Assembly (NCBI GenBank): GCA_008711295.1
Contig: VUYV01000015.1
Coordinates: 8,515,490-8,579,489 of the forward strand
DNA: 64,000 nt
DNA from: Anarhynchus alexandrinus
Lineage: Eukaryota; Chordata; Aves; Charadriiformes; Charadriidae
Direction of reading: 5' to 3'
Numbering within the stretch: position 1 is the stretch's first letter; each line of letters begins with the position of its first letter. Shown one piece after another: positions 24,101 to 34,392 of the stretch. The position numbers were made by a program, and so were the translations under genes. The notes under the pieces are model-generated. The model saw only the letters and a program-made list of their open reading frames with translations, made no database searches and was not told the DNA's origin.

Positions 24101-26650
24101 TGGTATCCCAAACTGTCTTTTTTAGTGTTACCAGCTAATGCTGGTGTAGGAGAAGGGGGTTACTGGCCAGCATGAAGCTGCAAACTAGGCTTTAAAGCAA
24201 AACTAGTCACTGCAGATCAGATCTAAGATGGTTTTTTTGCTTTAATTTAGATACTGTGACACTGTCTAGCCTGCCCCTGGGGACTAAATTAGCCTATTTC
24301 AAGATGGTTTACATCGTACCTGAGGGGTTAAAGTACCGACAGCACCAAAAAACCCCCAAAACAGATGGGCATGGCTATTATTTACAGGCATAACGTGCTG
24401 ATTTGGCACAACAAGCTAGACCTAAAACTGCAACCGGTGACACAGTGACACGAACTCCTTAAGCACTGTATTGCTCCTTCTGACATCTCTGTAATTGGAA
24501 AGTTACCTGAGCAACCAAGGAGAAGTAAAGCTGCCAATAACATAGCACTGCACTCCCAAATCTTGCAGTAATGTTGTTCTGAAGGCAACCCAGATCTGTC
24601 AAAGAACAGCAGTTGATAGTGACAATTTTCCCACATTTCTCAGAGCTTTAAATAAGCATCTCCTATCACGCGTAAGGTATTCTGCATCCTAGTTTCTACA
24701 ACCTATGAAACAGAGGGGTAGTAGAAGCAAAGATCCCCAAATAAAATATTAAAGTAGGAAATAAAACAGCTATTCAACAGCCTAATGGTGTATCAAGATG
24801 CTCTATATGAAGAATGTCAAATCAAACAACTCGTCCTACAATTAGCTGCAATCCATATGACACGTTATTTGTTAAGCATGGAGACAACAGGGACCTTCTC
24901 TTGACTTCTGATTTCTCCTCCCAGGTTTGCTTTCTGCGTGGAGGATTCCCAGCTGACCAGTATATCTCCTGGCAAAGAGCTCTGGTTTGTGAAGTGCACA
25001 GAGGAATGGCAAAAAAGGTAGGGGAAAAAAATCAGCTACAAGAAATCCTGCTGGATGTGTGTGGCTGTGCGGGGATGAGTGGAGCCAGTTTTTTTTTATT
25101 TTGTTTAGGCTCCTAGAACCTCTTTTTTCCCTTTCAAACAAAGGGTTAATAAATTCTAGCCCGAGATTCCCAGCTATTAGACTTAATTTTCTTGTATGCC
25201 TTAACTATCACTAACTAGGCAATATTATCCTCACTTCTGATCTTGGTTCGTCATCTTGTACCTTCCCATGCTTATTACCAAATTGGTATAACACAATCCT
25301 TGGGCCTAAAGAACCTGTCTGCTTATCGTGGTAGATGCTAAAAATGAGGGGCTACCAATACCCAAGATCTGTGCAATAGCGGAGAGCTAATTAGCAGCAT
25401 CTATTAACGGCCCTGTAAAACGAAGGACAGCTGGGAGTGCAGGGGATTGCCTCAAAGATCATTTCAGCCTCGAGCTGCCAAGAAATCTCTGGATTGAGTT
25501 TGGGCTCAGCTACGTGAGCAAGACACAGCTGAGGACTTGCCCCGGTGTTACAGTACTGACTCCTACTGCTTCACCTCCGGCTGTGCTAATCTCCTCCGGC
25601 TCAGGAGAGCGCAAACTCAGCCGTTGCCAGAGCATCTCAGCCCCGCTTAACCTCCGCGGGGACTTTCCAGACACCTAGGATCAGTCCTCAGAGCATGACT
25701 TCCAGTAAGTCTGGTCCCAGCAGTGACAGCTTGATTGCTTCAGACTGCCTCTGGTCATATTTTGAATGAGTTCCTCTTCATTTGACTAAACGATCGCCTC
25801 CTTCAGACGAAGCCCAGTCTTTTGGCCGCTCTTGAATTTCCATTTGTAAACTTCGAGCTTTGTCGCTTCTCATCCGGAGACAAAGCGCTTGTTAGGGCTA
25901 GCGAAGCCCGGTGGAAGTCGTGCTTTGCACAACCTTCACGGGCGGCAGAGCGCAGCTGAGAAACGCGAGCTGGTACCGTTCCAGGCTGGGCAGAAACCAG
26001 CACGCCGCGCTACACGCAGTAGCGAAGAATTCTGTGAATGAAACCCCTGTGCGGCAACTTGTTGCTCTGCCACAAGTCTTGAAAGATCAAATAAATACTC
26101 CTGCAGGTACAATAAAAGGCTGTTTTGATATGCTACTCGGTGACCCCCATAAAACAGAATTGCTGGCAGATGTGCCCTTCCTGCTTACTCACTTTCGCAC
26201 GAGGCGGAGGAGCCGATCTGAGCTCCAGAGCACTACAATTTCTAGGAAACGATCCTTCCCCCCAGCGTTGACCAGTAATGACCTGCTCTTCAGCTCTCCA
26301 TCCCTGCCAAGTCACTGGAAGATGATAGTTCCCTACTCGGAGACTGAGTCTGCAAACATCTGTCTGTCCTAAAAGGATCCGGACGGGCAGAGTTTAGCGT
26401 CAAGACCTGTAATTTCTGTTTGCAGCCTACTCGTGTGCATAATGTCCGCTGCGGGCTCTCATGGAGCAGCTACTGGGCAAAGTGCTGCTTTGACAGAATA
26501 AAATACCAACCCATACTGTCTAAACCTGTTCTTGGTGTCCCAGAGTTTCTCAGGAATCCTTTATTACTCCTCTTAACTTCTGCATTTAATGAGATTTTTT
26601 TTTTCTCTCCGGTTTTTTTTTTTTCCAGATCTGTCTCAAATTTGCTCTGA
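18005..26650 (+). CDS. LIPG: Endothelial lipase, ten exons
   Basis: Secreted phospholipase A1 of the pancreatic/lipoprotein lipase family that hydrolyses HDL phospholipids at the endothelial surface. Coding segments: 18005-18122, 18254-18450, 19474-19653, 20325-20436, 21659-21883, 22329-22571, 23090-23210, 23782-24000, 24925-25017, 26629-26650. They total 1530 nt, or 509 aa (human 500). Residues 1-20 form a signal peptide ([20 protein letters not shown]). A poly-Gly tract follows near residues 31-37. The catalytic triad is Ser181 (GYSLG), Asp205 (LDPAG) and His287 (CEH). The lid lies between the Cys of QPGCGL and Cys285. Heparin-binding basic residues surround RNKR (340-343), the proprotein-convertase site. 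The PLAT domain runs from about 359. N-glycosylation sequons N92, N148 and N406 match three human sites, but the last two human sites are absent. All introns are GT-AG except intron 4, which is GC-AG. Confidence 0.97.
18095..18115 (+). repeat. LIPG: Coding (GGA)n trinucleotide repeat
   Basis: Six perfect GGA units followed by GGC lie inside LIPG exon 1 and encode poly-Gly. Perfect triplet runs change length by slippage, so allele-length variation is plausible. Confidence 0.9.
18568..18715 (+). mobile_element. CR1 3'-end fragment in LIPG intron 2
   Basis: GAGAAGCTGTGGCTGCC, TCCCTGGAGGTGTTCAAGGC, GACGGGGCTTGGAGCAACCT and the tail AAACCATTCTATGGG are CR1 3' sequence in the same orientation as LIPG. 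It is about 120 bp from the exon 2 donor. Confidence 0.9.
20437..21658 (+). other. LIPG: LIPG intron 4, GC-AG type
   Basis: Exon 4 ends AGAATTACAG and the intron opens GCGAGT. The next exon starts after CTAACCCCAG with GCCTGG. Only this join keeps the frame and gives ...[13 protein letters not shown], the conserved sequence around the catalytic Asp. No GT is available at the needed position. CAG/GCGAGT follows the usual pattern of functional GC donors, which match U1 well elsewhere. The intron also contains the N at 21096. Confidence 0.85.
21031..21172 (+). repeat. Direct repeat around a single N (likely assembly join)
   Basis: The copy at 21031-21095 (ACCTAACGATCAAGTTGGGG ... CAGAA) recurs at 21098-21172 with a 10-base insertion. 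A single N (21096) separates them. This is best explained as two alleles of the same place placed side by side, not a genomic tandem duplication. It lies within LIPG intron 4. Confidence 0.75.
26629..26650 (+). CDS. LIPG: LIPG exon 10: last seven codons
   Basis: The T-rich acceptor ends TTTTTTCCAG. The exon completes an Arg codon and reads RSVSNLL then TGA. The human C-terminus after the conserved GW is longer and ends in NETSPTVELP, so the bird protein has a different, shorter end. Exon 9 ends at 25017 (TGGCAAAAAAG before GTAGGG). Confidence 0.85.
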
Positions 26651-27975
26651 AGACTTCTCTAAAGACACACAACCGAGCAACCTAGATGCACGAAGACCAC
26701 ATGGGTGGCAAGATGCTCTGGCAAAAGTCTGGCTTGGTAGCACTTAAAGCAACTAGCTCTTCGGGACCGAACGGCTTGGATCCGATGGAAGAAACCGAGG
26801 AGCAACTGACGGACCGTGGTCCTAGAAGTAGAATAACTAAACCGACAGTCTCCCTTCCCCAAGGAGCCTGGTTTGTGCATTTAACCTTACCTTGACCTCT
26901 CACGCACTGCGTTTCTTGCCCTGCCTCCGTTAACCAGGACTACAGATGACATCTTCACAGATCTAAGACCTCAGCAATGATCTTCTGGTCTGCCTGCCAG
27001 TGGAGTTGAGAAGATAACCACGCTAACTGCCCATCAGCTTCTCGGTGACAGAGCTGCTAAGAACAAATTCCCATCTAGCGTAGGCGTTACCGTGGGTCCA
27101 ATAGTGCTGCGGGAAGACAAGACCAGCACAGGTCAAGTGCGTGGGGTTGTTCAGGGGAGGGGTGGGAACAAGCACAATGCCACTTAACTTCAAGTTGTCC
27201 TTTGCTTGCCTTAAAAAAATAATCCGTTCCGTGTCTGGCTGATCCTGAAATCTCCATATATTACCTTAGAAGAAGGTAGTACTCCGTCCTCCCTCTACCT
27301 AGGGCAGAACACGGTGCAGATGGCCGGTGATGGTGTTGGCAGCTGCTCCTCGCTCCCCGGTCGGAGTCGGAGGGAGACTGTCCAGTCCTGTGTGTTGTTC
27401 TTTGTCTGGTCCCATGTGTTGATCGGGAAGGAGGAAGGTATGAACTGTATCATGTCCGGAGAGCTTTGCACCAGTCCTTTTAACTACTGAGAATGCGTTC
27501 GCCTCTGTTCAGATGCTGTTGTAGTACCGGTGCGTAATTAAGACCTTATTTTTGTGCAAAGTATTTAACTGAGCCAAACAGACGACATCCTACTCTGGTT
27601 GCCACAACGTCCCCGTTGGATTCCCCGGTGGCAGATGAACTTGGCTTTGCTCTGAGTTTGACAGACTCCCGACAGCCGTCCTGTTTGCTACAGCAGAGTG
27701 GACCTTGTCAGAGGTGAACTAGATTATTTATTTTTTTTTGTATTTTTGGAAGGAGACTTGGTGTAACGCCTCTTGAACTTTTGGCGTGCAGAAAGGCAAT
27801 CTCAAAAAAAAAAATAAAATGGTGTTGCCAGATGGTGCATCGAGTTCTGAAGACTTAGCAAGTCCTTCTGAGGCCTGCAGTTCTCCGAGTTCTTGTAGAG
27901 CTTCAATCCAACCAAAGCAAGCACATTTGGAGATTGATTGTTGGTTGTTTTTTTTTTTTCCATGGTTTTTTTTTG

Positions 27976-28002
27976 CAAAGGCTTCAATAACTGAAGCCTT
28001 TG
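27976..28002 (+). promoter_or_regulatory. Perfect hairpin in the LIPG 3'UTR
   Basis: CAAAGGCTTCA (27976-27986) and TGAAGCCTTTG (27992-28002) are exact reverse complements with a five-base loop ATAAC. As RNA this is an 11-bp stem, about 200 nt before the polyadenylation site. U-rich tracts precede it. A stem of this kind can bind Roquin/Staufen-type proteins or be purely structural; no function is shown here. Confidence 0.6.
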
Positions 28003-28176
28003 GTAAGTGTCTGTGACTTGTCACCGTGCCATACTTAGAGTGGTTTCAAAGCCCTATTTGTATATTGTGGTTTTTGTATGACTTAAAACATAATTTATTT
28101 CTCATATTGTACATATTGTAAAGTTTTAAACATTTTGGTTTTGAGTAACAGTTTTTATAAGCCTGAAGACAAAAAA

Positions 28177-28187
28177 AATAAAATAAA
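28177..28187 (+). promoter_or_regulatory. LIPG: LIPG polyadenylation signals, two overlapping AATAAA
   Basis: AATAAA occurs at 28177-28182 and 28182-28187. A GT-rich stretch (GTCTTGTGATTG, 28210-28221) follows, as expected downstream of a cleavage site near 28200-28205. Confidence 0.8.
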
Positions 28188-28205
28188 GGGCTTTGTAAAA
28201 ATCAC

Positions 28206-29502
28206 TGAAGTCTTGTGATTGATCTACCACAAGCTTTGACGCGCCTTACCAGAACAACAGCCTATGGCCATCTTGTCCCTCTCCTGCAGGTCACTGAGAC
28301 CAGCAGAAAGAGGACGTGAAGGCAGAGGAGGTGCTGGAAAGTAGGTGCCCTTATCCAGCACCCTCCTTCCACGTCCTCTCCGGGCTCTGCTGCCCAAGTA
28401 GGCTTGTTCCCTCCACCCGTGCAGCACCAAGGATCTTCAGGAGTGGACCAAAGTCACTCTATATCTCCTCACGTATTGCAGCTCCTGAGATGCCCATTGT
28501 ACAACACTATGGGTTTACTTCTAGCTTTAGCCCAGCAGTGACACCATCATTTCAACAGTACCCAAGGGATCATTTTTTTTAATATATTTTTTTTTTAACA
28601 GAGTGAATATTACAAAATAAAAATCCCTGTCTGGGTAGCTGTAGAGAAGTTTTCTGCCTGTCCCTTCCCAGCATGGCTATGAGCCATACTCAAGCAGGGG
28701 ACACTACCAAAAACATTAACCATCCCGTTTTCTTTCAGCCATAGCGATACCACTACTGCTTTTAGCTGGGGCAAAGCAAGATTTTGTGTTCCCCGCTCTC
28801 TGTGGCTATCGCGTGACCACAGCGGACTCTGGAAAGACCATTGCTGCTGTGCCAGGACAAGTTAGGACAAACTCCCTCTTCTCTGTTGACTTCCTGCATT
28901 AATTATTTTATTTTTTTTTCCCCTGAAATGCTTCACCTTTGCCTGACTCCAGTAGTTAACCACCTGGTGAATACTTTTAAGAAAACTTACCCAAATTCAA
29001 CTGCTAACTGAGTTTTCCCAGCAGCCACACCACCACGTTTAAAGAAACCTCTCCGTGCTTTGTCTATCCGTGACACAAGTGGGTGGCACAAATCCAGCAG
29101 CAGCAGAAGGACTCTGCGAACAAAGTAAACACCTCTAAGCCGTGAAAGATTTACATGAAATTACTTAGTTAAACTTTTCCTATGAAAAAAAAAACCCCGC
29201 AGTGGCTGGACTGCAAGAAAAACTACCGGCAGAGCGATGGGGAGGCTCTGTGACACTCGTAGGGCCCCCCATTATTCCGCACCCCAGAGCTGGAGGGTGG
29301 GGTTTTTTTCTGATGTGTTCCTGCCCTGTGCAAAGTCGGGGGATGCTCATACCAGGAGTCATTCCAGACATCTGGGACTCATTTTCTCCCACGAGGACAT
29401 GCAGGTACTGGCCCCTTTCGCGTCCAGCCGCTCTCGATAAGGAAAAGGGTGAAGAATAGAAGGTCCCGAGAGAGGAGGAACAGGCTGCAGCTCTTCCACG
29501 TT
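28206..29502. other. Intergenic downstream of LIPG, no gene seen
   Basis: Contains A/T-rich patches, including T-runs near 28576-28594, and no recognisable exon, RNA gene or transposon. Confidence 0.55.
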
Positions 29503-29720
29503 GCCGTGGTTTGGGTTGGGCTGGCCATTAAGATGAAGGATGGATGCTCTCTTTAACCTTCAGAGAAAAGAGACAGAGAGGTTTATGAGTTCAAAAGAAA
29601 CTAAACTACTTTAATGAAATATTAATAATAAGAGGAAGGAAAAGTTGATAATATTAATAAGAAATTAACTAAATGTATACAATACATACAACTCCCAGGA
29701 TGAGGATCACGTCACCAGCA
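29503..29720. mobile_element. Possible avian LTR fragment
   Basis: TGCCGTGGTTTGGGTTGGGC resembles the start of avian ERVL-type LTRs, which often open with TGTYGTGGTTT. An A/T-rich stretch with TTTAATGAAATATTAATAAT follows, like the U3/R part of such LTRs in reverse. I could not find a matching second end or target-site duplication, nor any gag, pol or env coding part. It may be a degraded solo LTR or a coincidence. Confidence 0.3.
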
Positions 29721-32700
29721 GGGACTGGGAACCTGTGCGGGGAAACCCCAGGACGCACACCCACGGGCGTCCCCCCCTCCAGGGATCTGCCCCTTCGCAC
29801 AGCACACGTGGGCTGCCGAAGGCATCATTCCTGCTGCTGCACGTTTTGTGGCCAACATCGCGCCTCCTGGCACATCCACGTGCATCCCTGCACGGCTCCC
29901 CTCGTTGTCAGCTTGGTTGCGCGGTAGAGAAGCGACAAAACAAAGAGAAGGGGCCATTTTTCTGAAGGCTCTAACGAATTCAGGGTGGGCAATGTGGGTA
30001 CCACCCCAAATCCATGCCAGGGAGAGCTGAGGCTGCAGGCTGGACCCGCCGTGGGGCTGGACCCGCCGTGGGGCTGGACCCGGTGCTCTCAGCCGCCTGC
30101 CATCCCTCTCCCTTCCCCCCCTAGATGTATTCAGCACCACTTTTTCACAGCCCTCTCCATTCAACCCCGCGAGTCGGGTCCCACCAAAGGTCAAGCCGTG
30201 TCTCCGGAGGAACAATAACGCCCCGCACGGGGAATGCTTTACAACCCTCCTCGCCCCCCAGCTCCTGCAGCCGAGCTCCAGCACCAGCTCCCGCGAGCGG
30301 CAGTGATGGGATGGTGTCACCACATCCACCCCAGCACCTCCACGTTTGAAGGTAAGTTGAACGCAAAGACTGGTTGGAGTTTGCTTCTCCCCCCATTTCC
30401 CACCATAACATCGCCCCTTCGGCCGGGGCAGCAGAAGTCCCCGACACGGGAGATGGTGGCTGTCACCAAGACAGTTTCCAAGCTACGAAATTCTGGGCAG
30501 AATAAATTCAACACAACAGTTGTGGTCAGGAAGAGAAAGACCAGCCAGACCTTTCGGGAATGAGGACAGCACGGTCTTTGCTGGTTTCCCGTGCTGAACC
30601 AAACGAGGTGGCCCCGCTCTACCAGGTAACGCTTTCCAGCTGTCCCCAAAAGCAGCCTCACCGTAAAGATTGACGGCGACTCTTCCGAGAAACCCAAGAT
30701 CCTGCTCCTCGCGCCGCGATAACGAGTTGTAATTTTACGCCTGTTGGGATGCTGACATTCCAACATAAATTATACAGCTCACTGCCTCCCTGCCCGTCCC
30801 AGCAGCGAACACAAAAGAAGCCGGTGACTTTCGCGAATCAGGAGACCTCCCGCTGCCCAGAGGGACGGGTAAAGGAGCTCGACCCGGACCTGACCCGAGT
30901 TCCAAACAAAAATCAGCTCATTTTTATTGCTCGGTTATGGTTTTTTTCCTCTCTCTGCCCATACTGTTCTCGGTCGTTTCGCAGCTGTTTCACAAAGCTT
31001 TAGGATGTTTACGGCGAACCGTATAAAGAAGACATTAAGTGCAAACATTCAGAATCCTTTGGGTTTTTTTGTAATAAGATTGAAAAACGAGGAAAAGGGA
31101 CCAAGGCTTTCCAGGCCCTGCTGTCCCACCTCTCCCAGCCAGCTGGCCTAATTATTGCAAACAGGCAACCCAGCTCAGCCAAAGTAAGAAATGACACAAG
31201 ACTTGGACCAAACCTTAAGGCAAATCTGGTTGATCTTTTTCCTCCTTTCCATATGCCTTCCCATATCCTGTTTTTGGCTGAAAACAGATGTATCCTACCA
31301 AATTATGAAGAGAAACGCCTCATTCAGCTTCACCGGAGCTAAGCAAGTATACGGAAACAATCTGACTCCCAATGCCATAAAAGCTGCAGATGTTGATGAG
31401 AAGAAGATCCTCACTCTGCAGATTTCTGTGAAACAGCCAAATCTGTCGGTTCTTTGAATAACCCATTAAAGAAACACCTGTGGAAAAGCTGGATTATATA
31501 TTATCCACGCATCGCAATGGACGGAACATCCAATGACAGATCTCAAAATATACCAGGTGGATAATAAAGCCTGACCTTTCTAAGTTCCAGAGCGGTGGAT
31601 CTGGCCGGTTTAGGGACGACTAAGGTTATTCAGAAAGCTTGCTGCTCTCTCTACGAAGGGTTGACTTTATCGTTGAGGAACACGAACCCACGTGATAGTC
31701 ATCACTGACCTGCACCGCTGTGAACAACATCAGAGCACGACCCAGGGAAGCCTGGGAGCGAGAGCAGCACGACTCTCCTTCCCGTGATCTGGCAAGGCTG
31801 CAATCCTCGATGCCTTAACGTGCAAGTAACTAAAGTCAAACACAACAAAAATCAACCGATAGCACAACGAGATGAACAGCTTTGCCTTAAAAACGCTCCA
31901 CAAGCCAGTGACAAGAGACGAACCCCAGATGACTCGACCTTGGCTGACTGCTCAGCACGCACACCACGCACGGGCTTCTCTTCCCAGCGGTTTTCACGCA
32001 CAGAAAAATAGTTGAAGAGCTTTTTTTTTTTTTGCTCACTGAAGCTTTCTTCTACTTGTTCAGCCCAATATGGTCTACACCGCCATCCCCACACGCCAGA
32101 AGGTGAAGGAAACAAAATTAAAAGGGAGAGGAGGACATTCCTAATGGCTGCTATGGTAGAACATCTATTTTCAGGAAAGAAGCAACACATTTACACGTTG
32201 TACATATTTGCCTTAACGGTTCCTGGAAGCAAAGCTGCAAAAGCAGAGACACTTCAGCTTTTCTGTGAGTTGTGTCTGCAAAGCTTCCTCCCGGCCGAGA
32301 AGGCGGTCACTCCAGCGTCTTCGTCTCAAGAGCTCTGACCAGCCGCTTTCGCACAAGTCCAGGTTCACCCGCCGGGGCACTGCTCGGTAGGACACACACA
32401 ACAAACACAGTTAAGCACGTGGACGACTCTTCCAGCTGCGTTCCCTTTGAAATCTGCGGGAGTTTTTCCTCGGACTTCAGCAGAGGTTTGCTGGGTTTTA
32501 ACCCATGGAGAGATGCTGGTCCAGGAAGGCGGCAGAAGCCGACCTGTTGCTGAAATGCCCTAGGTGAGGAGCACGCTTTGCAAGACTGGTTGTAAAAGGC
32601 GTAAATTTAGAAAAATTAAACTTCATCCATGTTTTTTTTTCCTGTTTCTTCTTCCCATCATCCTCAGTTACTGACCTAAATTCCTGTCTGAAGTCCAAGC

Positions 32701-34249
32701 CACATGCTGCCTCCAAGTCAGCTCCAGTAACAACATCAAAGCCCTGACCTAGACCGATTCCGTGTTCCGGCCAACAGCTACTTAACAGGACATGATGAAC
32801 TCTATATCTACTGCATCTTTACAAAACCGAGCCAGAAGAAGCTCAATTTTTTCAGTTTGATCCAAAGATCCTCAATTAACTTTTGCTGCTCTGTAACGGG
32901 ATTTTAGTGTTCTTTAAAGTTGACTCCCCTTCCCAACTGGAAGACCATGAGACGTAAGTGGAGAAATCCTGCCAACTACGCGGGAGAAGCAATGAACCCG
33001 ATTGTATAAATGAAACGCTGTCAAATGATCAAGGAAAAAATATGGGGAAAACAAAAAAGAATTAAAAAAAAAAAAAGCATCTGTGTTTCCTTTTCTTCTA
33101 GTCCTATTACAAGTTAAGTAGTGGGGGGAGGAGAGGACAAAATCAAATAGACTTATGATATTTGAATAGATACTATCTCCTTAAGATAACAATCACTAAC
33201 ACTGGAAATAACTGGGACAGCAGAAAGCACCCAGAAAATTTTTCCACTTTTCCACTTATCCCAAAATTGTGTGTTTAAAAAAAAAACACAAACATTTTGA
33301 TGACCACGTTAATTCAAATCACATCCCGCACAGGCCACGGGAACCAAAGCCAAGCTCTGCCGTTCATCATTAGCTTCCAGAAACCATATAGAAGACAACT
33401 TTTTTTAGTTAATTCTACATAATCGCAACTCCTCTCACCCTGCAGCTTGCGAAAATCAACCCGCACCCCTGTTTCTGCAGCCGCATCCTGGGGTTGGCTC
33501 CCACCCACAAGCCACCGCCTCTCCCCAGTAGATCCACACTGATGTTCCTCGTCGCTTTTTCTACCAAGCTTTAGAAGAATTGGCCCCTTCCACCCATACC
33601 TACATTTAGAGAAACAACGAGCTCACACTTGTCCTCCAAAGGCTCAATATCTGCGCCCAATTATTAGCTAGAGAATTAAAAGCCTCAGTGGGTGCTGGTG
33701 CAATCCCACCGGCAGTGCCGCAGTTGGGGTCACCCCCAGGGAGAACTCACCCTCTGACCCCCAAGCCCAGATCTTTCTCAGTCTTTACCTTCCACCTCCT
33801 CTGTTTCCTGTTACTCGCCCACTATTAACTCCTCTCCACCATGAAGTTGTGCTCCATCCATCTGCCTCAACCTCACCACTCCCAATCCATCCACTGACAT
33901 GTCATTACCCAGGAGGTTCTTCCCACCACCATTGCCACCACCTCACAGCACAGAGCTCAGCCGAGGACAACCTACATTTCAGCTCACTCCAAAGTTCAGC
34001 CAACATCCTGAGCTCCTCATCTTCTTCCCATCTGCTCAGCCCCCCTGAGATGTAGCTCCTGGAAGACTTTGAGCCCTCTCCCTTTCCTTAGCTGAAGAAT
34101 AGTGAGGTATAGAAGAGAATCCAGGACAAGCCTTGAAGTACCTGAGGATAAATTGCTCCCACCCTAGAGCAGAAACCCTGCTCGTGACCCCAGTAATACC
34201 TGGGATGGGATGGGCAATGGCATTGCTTTAGCGAATGGACACTGTGTAC
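29721..34249. other. Intergenic, no gene seen
   Basis: G/C-rich to about 30300, then A/T-richer. The only repeat is the 17-bp tandem repeat at 30039-30082. Open frames up to about 205 codons on the minus strand near 29712-30329 reflect G/C content and show no domain. The remainder is featureless apart from A- and T-runs. Confidence 0.55.
30039..30082 (+). repeat. 17-bp tandem repeat, about 2.6 copies
   Basis: The unit GCTGGACCCGCCGTGGG occurs twice exactly (30039-30055, 30056-30072), followed by the partial unit GCTGGACCCG. Confidence 0.9.
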
Positions 34250-34392
34250 ATGCCCCATCCCTGGAGGTGTTCAAGGCCAGGTTGGACAGGGATTTGAGCA
34301 ACCTTGTCTAGCAGAAGCTGTCCCTGCCAATGGCAGGAGGGTTGGAACTTGATGATCTCTAAGGTCCCTTCCAACCCAAACCATTCTACGGG
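34250..34392 (+). mobile_element. CR1 3'-end fragment
   Basis: CCATCCCTGGAGGTGTTCAA, AGGTTGGACAGGGATTTGAG and AAGGTCCCTTCCAACCCAAA followed by CCATTCTACGG give the CR1 3' end in plus orientation. Confidence 0.9.

Larger units (their letters stand above)
26651..28205 (+). other. LIPG: LIPG 3'UTR
   Basis: About 1.55 kb from the stop codon to the polyadenylation site. It contains an A/T-rich part with ATTTA-type elements (ATTATTTATT near 27723 and TAATTTATTT near 28090) and a Pumilio-type motif TGTACATA (28108-28115). There is also a perfect 11-bp inverted repeat at 27976-28002. No long open frame with coding character is present. A CR1 is absent, unlike in the flanking DNA. Confidence 0.75.
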
